64,000 nt of DNA from Rheinheimera hassiensis (GTDB lineage Bacteria; Pseudomonadota; Gammaproteobacteria; Enterobacterales; Alteromonadaceae): positions 455,071-519,070 of the forward strand of contig NZ_JAKUJZ010000002.1 of the NCBI RefSeq assembly GCF_022436675.1, read 5' to 3'. The position numbers and the translations under genes are program-made. Of the stretch, positions 10,074 through 18,376 are shown one piece after another. The notes below the pieces were generated by a model. It worked only from the letters and a program-made list of their open reading frames with translations, made no database searches and was not told the origin of the DNA. Every line of letters starts with the position of its first letter. The first letter of the stretch is position 1.

Positions 10074-11996
10074 ATGACATTGCAAAAAACCTTTATTGTC
10101 TGGCTGACCGGCTTAGTTGTTGTCATCGCAGCTATTGTCATCGCACTTATCGCCGGACGGGATGCCAGTAAGTTAACACAACAACTTGATCAGGAGCGCC
10201 AGCAGCTTGGCCGCGAGATTGTGGCGTTGCTAACTCTGACCGATAACCTGATGCAAGCACAGGTGAAAAGTAGCATGCGTTTGCTTAATGAACGTATTGT
10301 CCAAAGTGGTCCCGTAAGTGTTGGTTCGCCTGTGGATGTCGCGGGGCGTAGAGTAAATGATTTGGTATTTAATGGCACAGGCCAGGCTAACCGTTTTGAA
10401 CTGGTTGATGCTGTTACCGGTATTATGGGCGGTACGGCTACCTTGTTTAGCCGTGACAACACCGATTTTGTACGTATTTCTACAAACGTGATTACCAACA
10501 ATAACAGAGCCATTGGTACCGTACTGGCGCCCGACGGCTTGGCCATTGCCGCCATCCGCCGTGGTGAGGCGTTTTATGGCGTGGTCGATATCCTGGGCAA
10601 CCCTTTTGTTACCGGGTATGAGCCGGTAACCGATGGCAGCAACAATGTTATTGGTATTAGCTATGTGGGTTACCGTGCTGATTTAGAAGCGTTAAACCGC
10701 ATAGTGATGCAAAGCCGCTTGTTGTCACAGGGCTTTGTGGCTATTGAAGATCGCAGCGGCAAGGTGCGGGTAAACTCTGACAATATCGCCGCTGATGCGG
10801 TACAACAAATTCTGGCCGGGCAAAACGACGGCTGGCAGCAACAAACGCTGGAGTTTGCTCCCTGGGGTTATAAAGTACACCTGGTGTATTCAGAAACCGA
10901 AAGAAACGGCCTGGTGTGGCAAACCTTGCGCTCGCTTATTGTGTTGGTGGTGGTGTTTGGCATTCTGCTGATTGCGATGGTGTTTTTCCTCACGCGCTAC
11001 GTTGTTATTCAGCCACTGAATAAAGTTAATGCCTCATTAGCCAACATTGTGGAAGGAGAGGGGGATTTAACCGCCCGGCTGAACTTTGACCGCAATGATG
11101 AAATAGGCACTATGGCCAGTGGCTTTGATGCGTTGCTGGATAGAGTGCGGCGAACTATTGTTGATGTGCAGCAGGTGTCCGGCGGGCTGAAACACTCGGC
11201 AGTAACAATGGATCAGGCAGCAAAGCAGGTATTGCATAAAATTACCCAGCAAACCCATGACACCGCAGCTATTGCCAATGCGATAGAAGAAATGACCACT
11301 ACCTCACATGCTGTGGCCACCGGCGCACTGGATGCAGAAACCGCCGCGCAGGAAGTTGCTACGCTGGCGCAGCAGGTGATGACTGTAATTGAAAATACCG
11401 TAACCAACTCACAGCAGCAAATGCATGCTGTGGCTGAATCTGAACAGGCAATAAACTCACTGACCAAAGCTAGTCAGGATATTGCCAAGGTGCTGGAAGT
11501 GATTAACAGTATTGCCGAGCAAACTAACTTGCTGGCACTTAATGCTGCCATTGAAGCGGCCAGAGCCGGCGAACAGGGTCGCGGTTTTAGTGTGGTAGCC
11601 GACGAAGTAAGGTCATTAGCCGGCAGAACACAGGCATCCACCGGTGAAATAAAACAGATGATCTCCGGCTTGGAAAGCGGTGTGGTGTCGGTTGCGCAAA
11701 TCAACAGCCGCTATAAGCTGACTGTGGATGACAACGTTAAATTTGCCGAAGGTGCACGTAATGCACTGCATGCTGTGCAATCGGCAGTTGATCAGATAAA
11801 AAGCCAGAATGCCGGTATCGCCAGTGCCGCCGAGCAGCAAAGTACAGTGGCAGAAAATATTAACCAGAAAACACGACAAATTCGTCAGTTGGCACAAGAC
11901 AGTGCACAGCAGTCTGAGCTGACACAACAAACCAGCGCAGCACTAATGCAACAATGCGAAACGCTGGTGACTATTTTGTCTGAGTACCGGGTGTAA
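10074..11996 (+). CDS. Methyl-accepting chemotaxis protein with Cache 3/Cache 2-type sensor
   Basis: A 640-residue transmembrane chemoreceptor. TM1 covers about residues 8-27. A periplasmic single-Cache region of the Cache3/Cache2 fusion type spans about 35-275 ([20 protein letters not shown]), and TM2 lies at about 285-308. A HAMP domain follows, then the MCP signalling domain with the conserved hairpin tip [18 protein letters not shown]. There is no C-terminal CheR-tethering pentapeptide. It is preceded by AGAGA and follows the M14 gene by about 30 bp. The ligand is unknown; related sensors often bind small organic acids. It may feed the chemotaxis cluster at 47-56 kb or another one. Confidence 0.93.
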   Translation: MTLQKTFIVWLTGLVVVIAAIVIALIAGRDASKLTQQLDQERQQLGREIVALLTLTDNLMQAQVKSSMRLLNERIVQSGPVSVGSPVDVAGRRVNDLVFNGTGQANRFELVDAVTGIMGGTATLFSRDNTDFVRISTNVITNNNRAIGTVLAPDGLAIAAIRRGEAFYGVVDILGNPFVTGYEPVTDGSNNVIGISYVGYRADLEALNRIVMQSRLLSQGFVAIEDRSGKVRVNSDNIAADAVQQILAGQNDGWQQQTLEFAPWGYKVHLVYSETERNGLVWQTLRSLIVLVVVFGILLIAMVFFLTRYVVIQPLNKVNASLANIVEGEGDLTARLNFDRNDEIGTMASGFDALLDRVRRTIVDVQQVSGGLKHSAVTMDQAAKQVLHKITQQTHDTAAIANAIEEMTTTSHAVATGALDAETAAQEVATLAQQVMTVIENTVTNSQQQMHAVAESEQAINSLTKASQDIAKVLEVINSIAEQTNLLALNAAIEAARAGEQGRGFSVVADEVRSLAGRTQASTGEIKQMISGLESGVVSVAQINSRYKLTVDDNVKFAEGARNALHAVQSAVDQIKSQNAGIASAAEQQSTVAENINQKTRQIRQLAQDSAQQSELTQQTSAALMQQCETLVTILSEYRV

Positions 11997-12139
11997 ATTT
12001 TACGTATACCGACAAAATCGGCGAATAAGCGGCAGATTTGCAATAATCTGCTAGGGTTAACTTTGTTGCTTAGAAACTAATTAGTTAACAATTTGCTTAT
12101 GATTTTTTTTGTCAGACCTGCTGTTGTGAGTACCTGTTG

Positions 12140-12574
12140 ATGGTGTGGTTGTTGTTTATGCATATTTGTGTCCTGGTGATCTGGGCTGCTGCATTACTGA
12201 TCTTACCGTTGCTGATCCATCATTCACAAACGCAGTTGGCTGATGCTGCCGGTAAGGGCGATGCGGTAGACCGTCTATGGTTTACCCGTCTGGCCAGCCC
12301 GGTAGCGTTACTGGCTATAGTGTCAGGCACGGCTATTTTTGCCGTCAGCCGTAACTTTGACAGCTGGTTGCTGGTAAAGCTTACGCTGGTTACCGCTCTG
12401 GTAGTTTGCCATGTGCTGGCTGGCTTACTAATCCTGTATCGAAAGCGAGAACACGCCACAGCTATCGGCGCAAAATGTAGCATCCTGTTTGCCGCTATTC
12501 TGCTGTTGTTGCTGGGTATTATTGTGTTAGTGCTGGTTAAACCCAGCCAGGACAGCTTGTTATGGTTTCTATGA
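12140..12574 (+). CDS. Small CopD-like four-helix membrane protein
   Basis: About 144 residues with four hydrophobic helices (roughly 2-22, 52-70, 78-98, 112-135) and a short polar loop between helices 1 and 2. The pattern, including a conserved FTRLASPVALLAIVSGTAIF helix, resembles the CopD-like / DUF2214-type proteins that often sit beside cytochrome oxidase genes. A TTG one codon upstream is also possible, but the ATG is preferred. It lies just upstream of the oxidase cluster and converges on the DUF2231 gene with a gap of about 17 bp. A role in copper or heme delivery is suggested only by context. Confidence 0.72.
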   Translation: MVWLLFMHICVLVIWAAALLILPLLIHHSQTQLADAAGKGDAVDRLWFTRLASPVALLAIVSGTAIFAVSRNFDSWLLVKLTLVTALVVCHVLAGLLILYRKREHATAIGAKCSILFAAILLLLLGIIVLVLVKPSQDSLLWFL

Positions 12575-12591
12575 CATATCAACCTGCAGGC

Positions 12592-13071
12592 TCAGGGGTT
12601 AGCGTCTTGCTGCAACATGTCATCGATATTGACACCAACGGCGTATTCATACACCAATCTGCCACCGAGATAGCCGGTTACGGTGATCAGCAAACCACTG
12701 AGTACCGACAAATAAAGCCCCTGTGGCAGAATTACGCTGGCCGGGTCCGGCAGGCGCAACAGCCAGTTCAGCGTGGCCAGCGACAGCAACATCACTGCCA
12801 GTATGGCATGGCACCAGGCGGTTATGAGCCGTCTGATCTGGCTTACCAGCAGTATGTCCATCAACCCGGCCAAACCGGCAATCCAGCCACCAATAGCTCC
12901 AACCCCTGCCAACCACAGGCTGGCTCTGGCCCAGAACAGATCACCACTGTACAAAAATGCCAGATCTGTGGCAATCAGCCCGATCAGGGCGGCTACCGGA
13001 AAATGAATAAGACCAGGGTGCAGAGGGTGGCCAAATATCATAATCTGGCTGGTAATGGGCTGCATCGACAT
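12592..13071 (-). CDS. DUF2231 domain membrane protein
   Basis: 159 residues with four membrane helices and the family signature GHPLHPGLIHFPVAALIG near the N-terminus. Its conserved histidines would sit at a membrane surface and could bind metal or heme. DUF2231 proteins have no settled role but recur beside cytochrome oxidase and copper genes, as here. The start (13069-13071) is preceded only by a weak GAGATG. Its 5' end overlaps the best ATG of the divergent subunit II gene. The reverse strand is also open through this gene, but only this strand gives a recognisable protein. Confidence 0.85.
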   Translation of the reverse strand: MSMQPITSQIMIFGHPLHPGLIHFPVAALIGLIATDLAFLYSGDLFWARASLWLAGVGAIGGWIAGLAGLMDILLVSQIRRLITAWCHAILAVMLLSLATLNWLLRLPDPASVILPQGLYLSVLSGLLITVTGYLGGRLVYEYAVGVNIDDMLQQDANP

Positions 13072-13800
13072 AATACATCTCGGCTGAAGTTAAAGATTAA
13101 TAAACAAAAGCGTTACCAACCCAGTCTAGCAGCTGTTTGTTCAACTGGCCTGTTGTTAAGCCTGACAGGCTGCTCTGGCGCCTTTTCCAGCTTGGATCCT
13201 AAAGGCCCGGCGGCTGCTGAAGTGGCGCTGTTATGGTGGGGGATGTTCGGTGTTGCCACGCTGATATTGCTGCTGGTGGCGGCACTGTGGTTTTACGCGA
13301 TAAAACGCCGTAGCGATGATAGCCCGACGATTCGGCCAAATGCCTGGTTGTGCTGGGGCGGGCTGGCTTTACCGCTGATCAGTATTGGACTACTGCTGCT
13401 TATCGGTATTCCGGTTGGCCAGCGTATGTTGCCATTGGCCGATGCTAATGCGCTAAAGATTGAAGTAACCGGCCATCAGTGGTTTTGGCAGGTGCATTAT
13501 CCCGGCCATGCTATTGAATTAACCGACGAGTTACACATTCCGGTTAATACGCCGGTGTACCTGCAGCTGACCAGCGCCGATGTGATCCATTCTTTTTGGG
13601 TGCCCAGGCTGGGGGTAAAGCTGGATATGCTGCCGGGGCGCACAAACGTACTGCGGCTGCAAGCCTCTGAGGCCGGCATTTACCGCGGCCAGTGCGCTGA
13701 ATACTGTGGTTTGGGCCATGCGCATATGCAGTTTAGCGTTATTGCGCACGAGCAAGCGACATTTGCCGGCTGGTTAAAGGAGCATAGCGCTGATGACTGA
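13003..13800 (+). CDS. coxB: Cytochrome c oxidase subunit II (CuA domain lipoprotein)
   Basis: Subunit II accepts electrons from cytochrome c at its binuclear CuA centre. A lipoprotein signal ends at LLLSLTGC, two membrane helices follow, and the cupredoxin domain shows HQWFWQVHYPG, VIHSFWVP and the CuA loop GQCAEYCGLGHAHM. There is no fused cytochrome c domain. The start is unclear. The nearest ATG (13003) lies inside the divergent DUF2231 gene and would add a basic leader of about 30 residues. CTG at 13084 or ATT at 13096 would give a normal signal peptide but are rare starts. The 3' end overlaps the subunit I gene by 8 bp. Confidence 0.88.
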   Translation: MNKTRVQRVAKYHNLAGNGLHRHNTSRLKLKINKQKRYQPSLAAVCSTGLLLSLTGCSGAFSSLDPKGPAAAEVALLWWGMFGVATLILLLVAALWFYAIKRRSDDSPTIRPNAWLCWGGLALPLISIGLLLLIGIPVGQRMLPLADANALKIEVTGHQWFWQVHYPGHAIELTDELHIPVNTPVYLQLTSADVIHSFWVPRLGVKLDMLPGRTNVLRLQASEAGIYRGQCAEYCGLGHAHMQFSVIAHEQATFAGWLKEHSADD

Positions 13801-16315
13801 TATGAAAAAAGCGACAGCGTCAGCGGCCGATATTAATAAGCTGGCGCAGATCTGGGCTAACTTACCTGGTTGGGGCAGCCTGGCGGCGGTAAACCACAGC
13901 ACCATTGGCTTGCGCTTTATGGTTACCGGCATGGTGTTTTTTCTGATCGGCGGTGTGCTGGCGATGTTGATCCGCACGCAGTTAGCGTTACCGGAACAAA
14001 GCATCCTTAGTGCTGATGTTTACGGCCAGCTGTTTAGCATGCATGGCAGTGTAATGATGTTTTTGTTTGCTATACCGGTACTGGAAGGTTTAGCCATATA
14101 TCTGATCCCGAAAATGACCGGCAGCCGGGATTTACTGTTCCCGCGTCTCAGCGCACTGGGTTACTACTGCTACCTGTTTGGCGGCATTATCATTATGTTC
14201 AGCCTGGTGTTGGGCATTGCGCCGGCTTCCGGCTGGTTTATGTATACGCCCCTTAGCAGTAGCGAATTTTCGCCGGGGCCGGGCTCAGACTTCTGGTTAC
14301 TGGGTATTACTTTTGTCGAAATTTCTGCCATGGCAGCCGGTATTGAACTGACAGTGTCTATTTTATGCAGCCGGGCCAAAGGCATGACACTAAGCCGGAT
14401 GCCGTTGTTTTGCTGGTACATTTTAGTGATGGCGCTGATGATCGTATTTGGTTTTCCGCCGCTTATTCTTGCCAGTATTCTGCTTGAGCTGGAGCGTGCT
14501 GCCGGTATGCCGTTTTTTACTGTAGCGGCAGGTGGCGATCCGCTGTTGTGGCAACACTTATTCTGGCTGTTTGGCCACCCTGAGGTGTACATCATTTTTC
14601 TGCCTGCGGCCGGTATTGTCTCGACCCTGATCCCGGTATTCAGTGGCCGGCCGATAGTGGGTTATCGCTGGGTGGTAATTGGCATTATTTTAACCGGCTT
14701 TATCAGTTTTGGCCTGTGGGTGCACCATATGTTCACGGTGGGCATTCCGCAGCTGGCACAGGCATTTTTTTCTGTTGCCAGTATGCTGGTGGCGGTGCCT
14801 ACTGCTATTCAGGTATTTGCCTGGCTGGCAACGCTGTGGTACGGCAAGGTGGTGTTTCGTTTGCCGATGCTGTGGATCTGTGGTTTTCTGCTGATTTTTG
14901 TTTGTGGCGGCCTGACCGGCGTTATGCTGGCACTGGTACCATTTAACTGGCAGGTACATGACACCCATTTTGTCGTGGCGCATATGCACTATGTGCTGGT
15001 GGGCGGCATGTTTTTCCCGTTGATTGCCGGTTTGTATTACTGGCTGCCATTGGTGTCTGGCCGTATGCCGTCTGAAAAGATTGGCCGCTGGGGGTTCTGG
15101 CTGACATTCACCGGTTTTAATCTGACATTTTTGCTGATGCATCTGACCGGCCTGCTGGGTATGCCGCGGCGGGTTTATACCTATGAAGCTGGCTTGGGCT
15201 GGGACTGGCTTAATCTGCTGTCGTCGGTCGGCAGCTTTATTATGGCAATTGGCGTGGCGATGGTGCTGCTGGATTTACTGCTGCATTTTTGGTTCGGTAA
15301 GCGCGCCAGTGCTAACCCCTGGCAGGCTGACACGCTGGAATGGGCGCTGGATATGCCACCGGCACAGTATAATTTTGCCAGTTTACCGCTAGTCACCAGC
15401 CGTCAGCCACTGTGGCACGACCCGACATTGCCGCAACGCATTGCCACCGGAGAAGGTGGTATGGCCAATAGCGCCAGCGGCCGGCGGGAAAACTGGGGCA
15501 CGTCGGCCGTAAGCGCCCGCGTCGAGAGAACACTGCATCTGCCCGGCAACTCGTGGTGGCCGCTGTACAGTGCCCTGGCGCTGGCGGTTGTGTGTATCAG
15601 CTTGCTATGCCGCTGGTATCCACTGGCATTGCTTGCCGCCGCCGGTGCATTGGTATTACTGCTGTGCTGGAGCTGGGACAACGGTGCCAATCTGCAACCG
15701 ACAGCATCGCCTGGCGATGCTGAGCTGGCTTTGCCGTTAGAGAGCCAAAGCACAGACGGGCCTGGCCGCTGGGGCATGGTAGTAACCTTACTGGCAAATG
15801 GCGCACTGTTTATGGCATTGCTGTTTGGCTGGTTTTATCTGTGGACAGCGGCACCACAATGGTCGGCGCCTGCGGATGGGCCACTACCGGTATCTCTGTT
15901 GTTGCTGTGCGGTGTGCTGGCAAGCGTTGCAGTGTGGCAGTTTAACCGGTTGAGTGTACAGTTGGCTGCCGGGCAAGACAGTCATTTACAAAGGCAGTTG
16001 TGGCTGTGTGTTTTAACCGGCAGCGCGCATTTTATATTGTTACTGAGCTTATTTATTATGGCGCCGCTGGCCTATACCAGCAGCGCACATGATGCGGTGA
16101 TTATGGTTATTTTACTGTATTTGCTCGGCCATGCCGGCCTGGCTGTAATATTAACAATGTTACAGGCGCTAAGGGTGGCGCGCAGTTATGTTAGTAAGCA
16201 ACGGCCTTACGAGCCTCAGGTGGTAAAACCCTTTTGGTTTTATTATCTGAGTGTTTATTGGCTTAGCATTGGGCTGTTTTTTATTTTACCGCTTGGCTGG
16301 GGGCCGCTGTTATGA
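13793..16315 (+). CDS. Heme-copper oxidase subunit I fused to subunit III
   Basis: An 840-residue fusion. Residues 1 to about 530 are subunit I with all metal ligands. H84 and H399 would bind the low-spin heme and H397 the high-spin heme. H262 and the H311-H312 pair would bind CuB, and Y266 lies in GHPEVYIIFL. About residues 625-840 are a subunit III-like block of five helices (GRWGMVVTLLANGALF onward). The E264 marker is of A-type oxidases. However, the position of the K-channel lysine is Q340 (VPTAIQVF). After D113 of the D-channel mouth, the usual Asn pair is replaced by S120-A121 (DLLFPRLSA). The gene overlaps coxB by 8 bp and the next gene by 4 bp. It reduces O2 to water in the inner membrane; pumping efficiency is uncertain. 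Confidence 0.93.
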   Translation: MTDMKKATASAADINKLAQIWANLPGWGSLAAVNHSTIGLRFMVTGMVFFLIGGVLAMLIRTQLALPEQSILSADVYGQLFSMHGSVMMFLFAIPVLEGLAIYLIPKMTGSRDLLFPRLSALGYYCYLFGGIIIMFSLVLGIAPASGWFMYTPLSSSEFSPGPGSDFWLLGITFVEISAMAAGIELTVSILCSRAKGMTLSRMPLFCWYILVMALMIVFGFPPLILASILLELERAAGMPFFTVAAGGDPLLWQHLFWLFGHPEVYIIFLPAAGIVSTLIPVFSGRPIVGYRWVVIGIILTGFISFGLWVHHMFTVGIPQLAQAFFSVASMLVAVPTAIQVFAWLATLWYGKVVFRLPMLWICGFLLIFVCGGLTGVMLALVPFNWQVHDTHFVVAHMHYVLVGGMFFPLIAGLYYWLPLVSGRMPSEKIGRWGFWLTFTGFNLTFLLMHLTGLLGMPRRVYTYEAGLGWDWLNLLSSVGSFIMAIGVAMVLLDLLLHFWFGKRASANPWQADTLEWALDMPPAQYNFASLPLVTSRQPLWHDPTLPQRIATGEGGMANSASGRRENWGTSAVSARVERTLHLPGNSWWPLYSALALAVVCISLLCRWYPLALLAAAGALVLLLCWSWDNGANLQPTASPGDAELALPLESQSTDGPGRWGMVVTLLANGALFMALLFGWFYLWTAAPQWSAPADGPLPVSLLLLCGVLASVAVWQFNRLSVQLAAGQDSHLQRQLWLCVLTGSAHFILLLSLFIMAPLAYTSSAHDAVIMVILLYLLGHAGLAVILTMLQALRVARSYVSKQRPYEPQVVKPFWFYYLSVYWLSIGLFFILPLGWGPLL

Positions 16316-16674
16316 GCTGGCGGCGCTGGTGTAAACCGGGCCACCCCGCCCAGTTGGTGCTGGGGCTTAGTCTCTGGGGGATCTGGTTTATTGCTATGTA
16401 TGCCGGCTTATCGGTAGTGTGTCAGTTTGTAGCACCTGCGCCGCAAGATGGCGCTGCCAACTGGCTGAGCTATGCACTTTTCGGGTTAACATTGATTGTT
16501 CTGGCACTGTTATTGCTGCTGGCAAGGCGGGGCTGGCGCTATAGCCAGAGCGTGCAGCAAGACAGCCGCCCGCAACGTTTTATTGCTTATGTTAGCACCG
16601 TTTTATATTTAATGGCTGCGCTGGCGACACTGGCCGGTGCTTTACCTGTGCTGGTATTGCCACCATGTATTTAA
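16312..16674 (+). CDS. Small three-helix membrane protein of the oxidase operon
   Basis: 120 residues with three hydrophobic helices (about 15-38, 52-72, 88-114) and basic ends. I do not recognise a named family. It overlaps the upstream fused subunit I-III gene by ATGA and the downstream ctaG by 10 bp, so it is tightly coupled to oxidase synthesis. By position it could be a minor subunit (subunit IV-like) or an assembly helper. Confidence 0.75.
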   Translation: MSWRRWCKPGHPAQLVLGLSLWGIWFIAMYAGLSVVCQFVAPAPQDGAANWLSYALFGLTLIVLALLLLLARRGWRYSQSVQQDSRPQRFIAYVSTVLYLMAALATLAGALPVLVLPPCI

Positions 16675-17492
16675 GCCTGCGCTTACATAACTGGCGTTTA
16701 GTGTGGCTGTTGGCGCTTAGCAGCCTTAGCCTGCCGTTACAGGCTCACAGTGTGCTACAAAGTGACGGCGAATCATTCTGGGCTGCGCTGATTGCGATAC
16801 TGCTGTTAGCAGTATTTTGGCTGCTATATCTGCTTGGTAGTGTAAAGCGCCGGCCACCGCTGTGGCAGGCATTGCTGTTTCACTTTGGTTGTATCTTGTG
16901 TGCTTTTGCCGTGACCGGGCCGCTGGATGACTGGGCAGAAATCAGCGCCAGCGCCCATATGGTGCAGCATATGCTGTTTATGGTGGTAATAGCACCGCTA
17001 TGGGCGCTAAGCCAGCCGTTAGCTCAGTTTGCTGCTATCACCGGCAGTTGGGGCCGGCTAGCCTGGCAGCCTTTGCTAAGGCTGAGCCATTACCCGCTTA
17101 GCCTGGCTTATTTACATGCTGCAGTCGTCTGGTTTTGGCATACGCCGTATTTTTATGTGCTGGCGCTGGAGCAGCCGTGGTGGCATCTGGTTGAGCATAT
17201 TTGCTTTATGTTCACTGCGGCGATGTTGTGGTGGGCGGTGTTACAGTGCAATGAGCGTAACCGCTCCTGGGCGTTGCTGGCGCTGTTGTTTACGCTGATG
17301 CATACCGGTTTTCTCGGTGCAATTCTGACCTTTGCCGACAGCTTACTGTATTACCCGACACACGAGCTCAGCGATCAGCAACTGGCCGGTTTGCTGATGT
17401 GGGTACCCGGCGCACTGCCTTATATTCTGGCTGCGGCCTGGCTGGGTTATCGCTGGCTGCGCAGTGTGGCGGCCAATAATGATGCTGGCTGA
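16665..17492 (+). CDS. ctaG: Cytochrome c oxidase assembly factor, caa3-type CtaG family
   Basis: 275 residues with about seven membrane helices. The family pattern includes conserved histidines in SAHMVQHMLFMVV, VWFWHTPYFYVLALE and LVEHICFM, and a C-terminal LLMWVPGALPYIL. Proteins of this family (the Bacillus-type CtaG, unrelated to Cox11) are needed to mature aa3/caa3 oxidases, probably at the copper step. It is the last gene of the oxidase operon, overlapping its neighbour by 10 bp. It converges on the transglutaminase gene with a 2-bp gap and no visible terminator. Confidence 0.9.
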   Translation: MYLSLRLHNWRLVWLLALSSLSLPLQAHSVLQSDGESFWAALIAILLLAVFWLLYLLGSVKRRPPLWQALLFHFGCILCAFAVTGPLDDWAEISASAHMVQHMLFMVVIAPLWALSQPLAQFAAITGSWGRLAWQPLLRLSHYPLSLAYLHAAVVWFWHTPYFYVLALEQPWWHLVEHICFMFTAAMLWWAVLQCNERNRSWALLALLFTLMHTGFLGAILTFADSLLYYPTHELSDQQLAGLLMWVPGALPYILAAAWLGYRWLRSVAANNDAG

Positions 17493-17494
17493 TA

Positions 17495-18376
17495 TTACTC
17501 AGCCAGCGGTACCACATCTACTGCTACGCTAAGCTGATGTTCGCCATTGCCGTGTAATATGCCTTTTAGCGGCACTACATCGGCGTAATCGCGCCCCCAG
17601 GCCAGTGTCAGGTGCTGCTCGTCGGCCAGAATATTATTTGTCGGGTCAAAGTCTATCCAGCCCAGCGTGGGCTCAAATACGGCAAACCAGGCGTGCGAGG
17701 CATCGGCGCCAACCAGGCGCGGTTGCCCCTCTGGTGGCCGGGTTTCCAGATAGCCGCTGACATAGCGCGCCGGTATACCGATACAGCGCAGGCAGCTGAT
17801 AGCCAGTTGGGCAAAATCCTGACATACGCCTCTTTTATGCGCGAACACTTCAGATAAAGGCGTGACTACTGTGCTGAATTCCGGATCGTACTGAAACTCG
17901 GTAAATATCAGCTGGTTTAGTGCCTGTGCCAACTGCAGTATATTCTGCCCGGGTTGTATTAATGGCGTTATTAACGCTTTAGCAGCGGGCAGCAGCGGGA
18001 TCATCCGGCTGGCATGCTGACACAATAAGGCGTCTAAGGTTGTTGCATCGGTATACTGGCGTAAATGGGCAAAGAGCCCGTTGCTGTCGGTGGCATCACG
18101 TATTTTTAAAATATTATGCCGAGGCACAACCTGCAGTGTGCTGCGGGACGTCACACTGAGTAGTTTATGTGGCGGCTGCACATGAATAAAGTGCTGGGTA
18201 TTACCAAAGCTGTCGGTGCGTTGCTGTATTGATGAAGGCTCCGGGGTTACGCTTAAACTGCTGTGTTCTACCTGCTGATACGGCAGTTGGCGTGGTGTTA
18301 GCCAGGCCAGGTTATAGCTATTTGCCACGGTTTGGGCGTAACGATATTCGGTCTGGTGAATAAGCTGATATTTCAT
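17495..18376 (-). CDS. Transglutaminase-like protease of the alpha-E/ATP-grasp cluster
   Basis: About 293 residues starting at MKYQLIHQTEYRYAQ. The N-terminal beta domain typical of bacterial transglutaminase-like proteins precedes the papain-like core. The triad is visible: C185 in KRGVCQDFAQ, H228 in DASHAWFAVFEP and D244 in WIDFDPTNN. The start overlaps the upstream stop by one base (TAATG). In the known gene cluster this enzyme is thought to cleave or form isopeptide/peptide bonds made by the ATP-grasp ligases. No signal peptide, so cytoplasmic. It is the last gene of a four-gene minus-strand operon. Confidence 0.92.
   Translation of the reverse strand: MKYQLIHQTEYRYAQTVANSYNLAWLTPRQLPYQQVEHSSLSVTPEPSSIQQRTDSFGNTQHFIHVQPPHKLLSVTSRSTLQVVPRHNILKIRDATDSNGLFAHLRQYTDATTLDALLCQHASRMIPLLPAAKALITPLIQPGQNILQLAQALNQLIFTEFQYDPEFSTVVTPLSEVFAHKRGVCQDFAQLAISCLRCIGIPARYVSGYLETRPPEGQPRLVGADASHAWFAVFEPTLGWIDFDPTNNILADEQHLTLAWGRDYADVVPLKGILHGNGEHQLSVAVDVVPLAE

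Noticed and set aside
12562..13002. Long N-terminal extension of the subunit II frame
   Set aside because: The frame is open only because it is antisense to the DUF2231 gene, whose protein is clearly recognisable; the extension shows no homology or signal.
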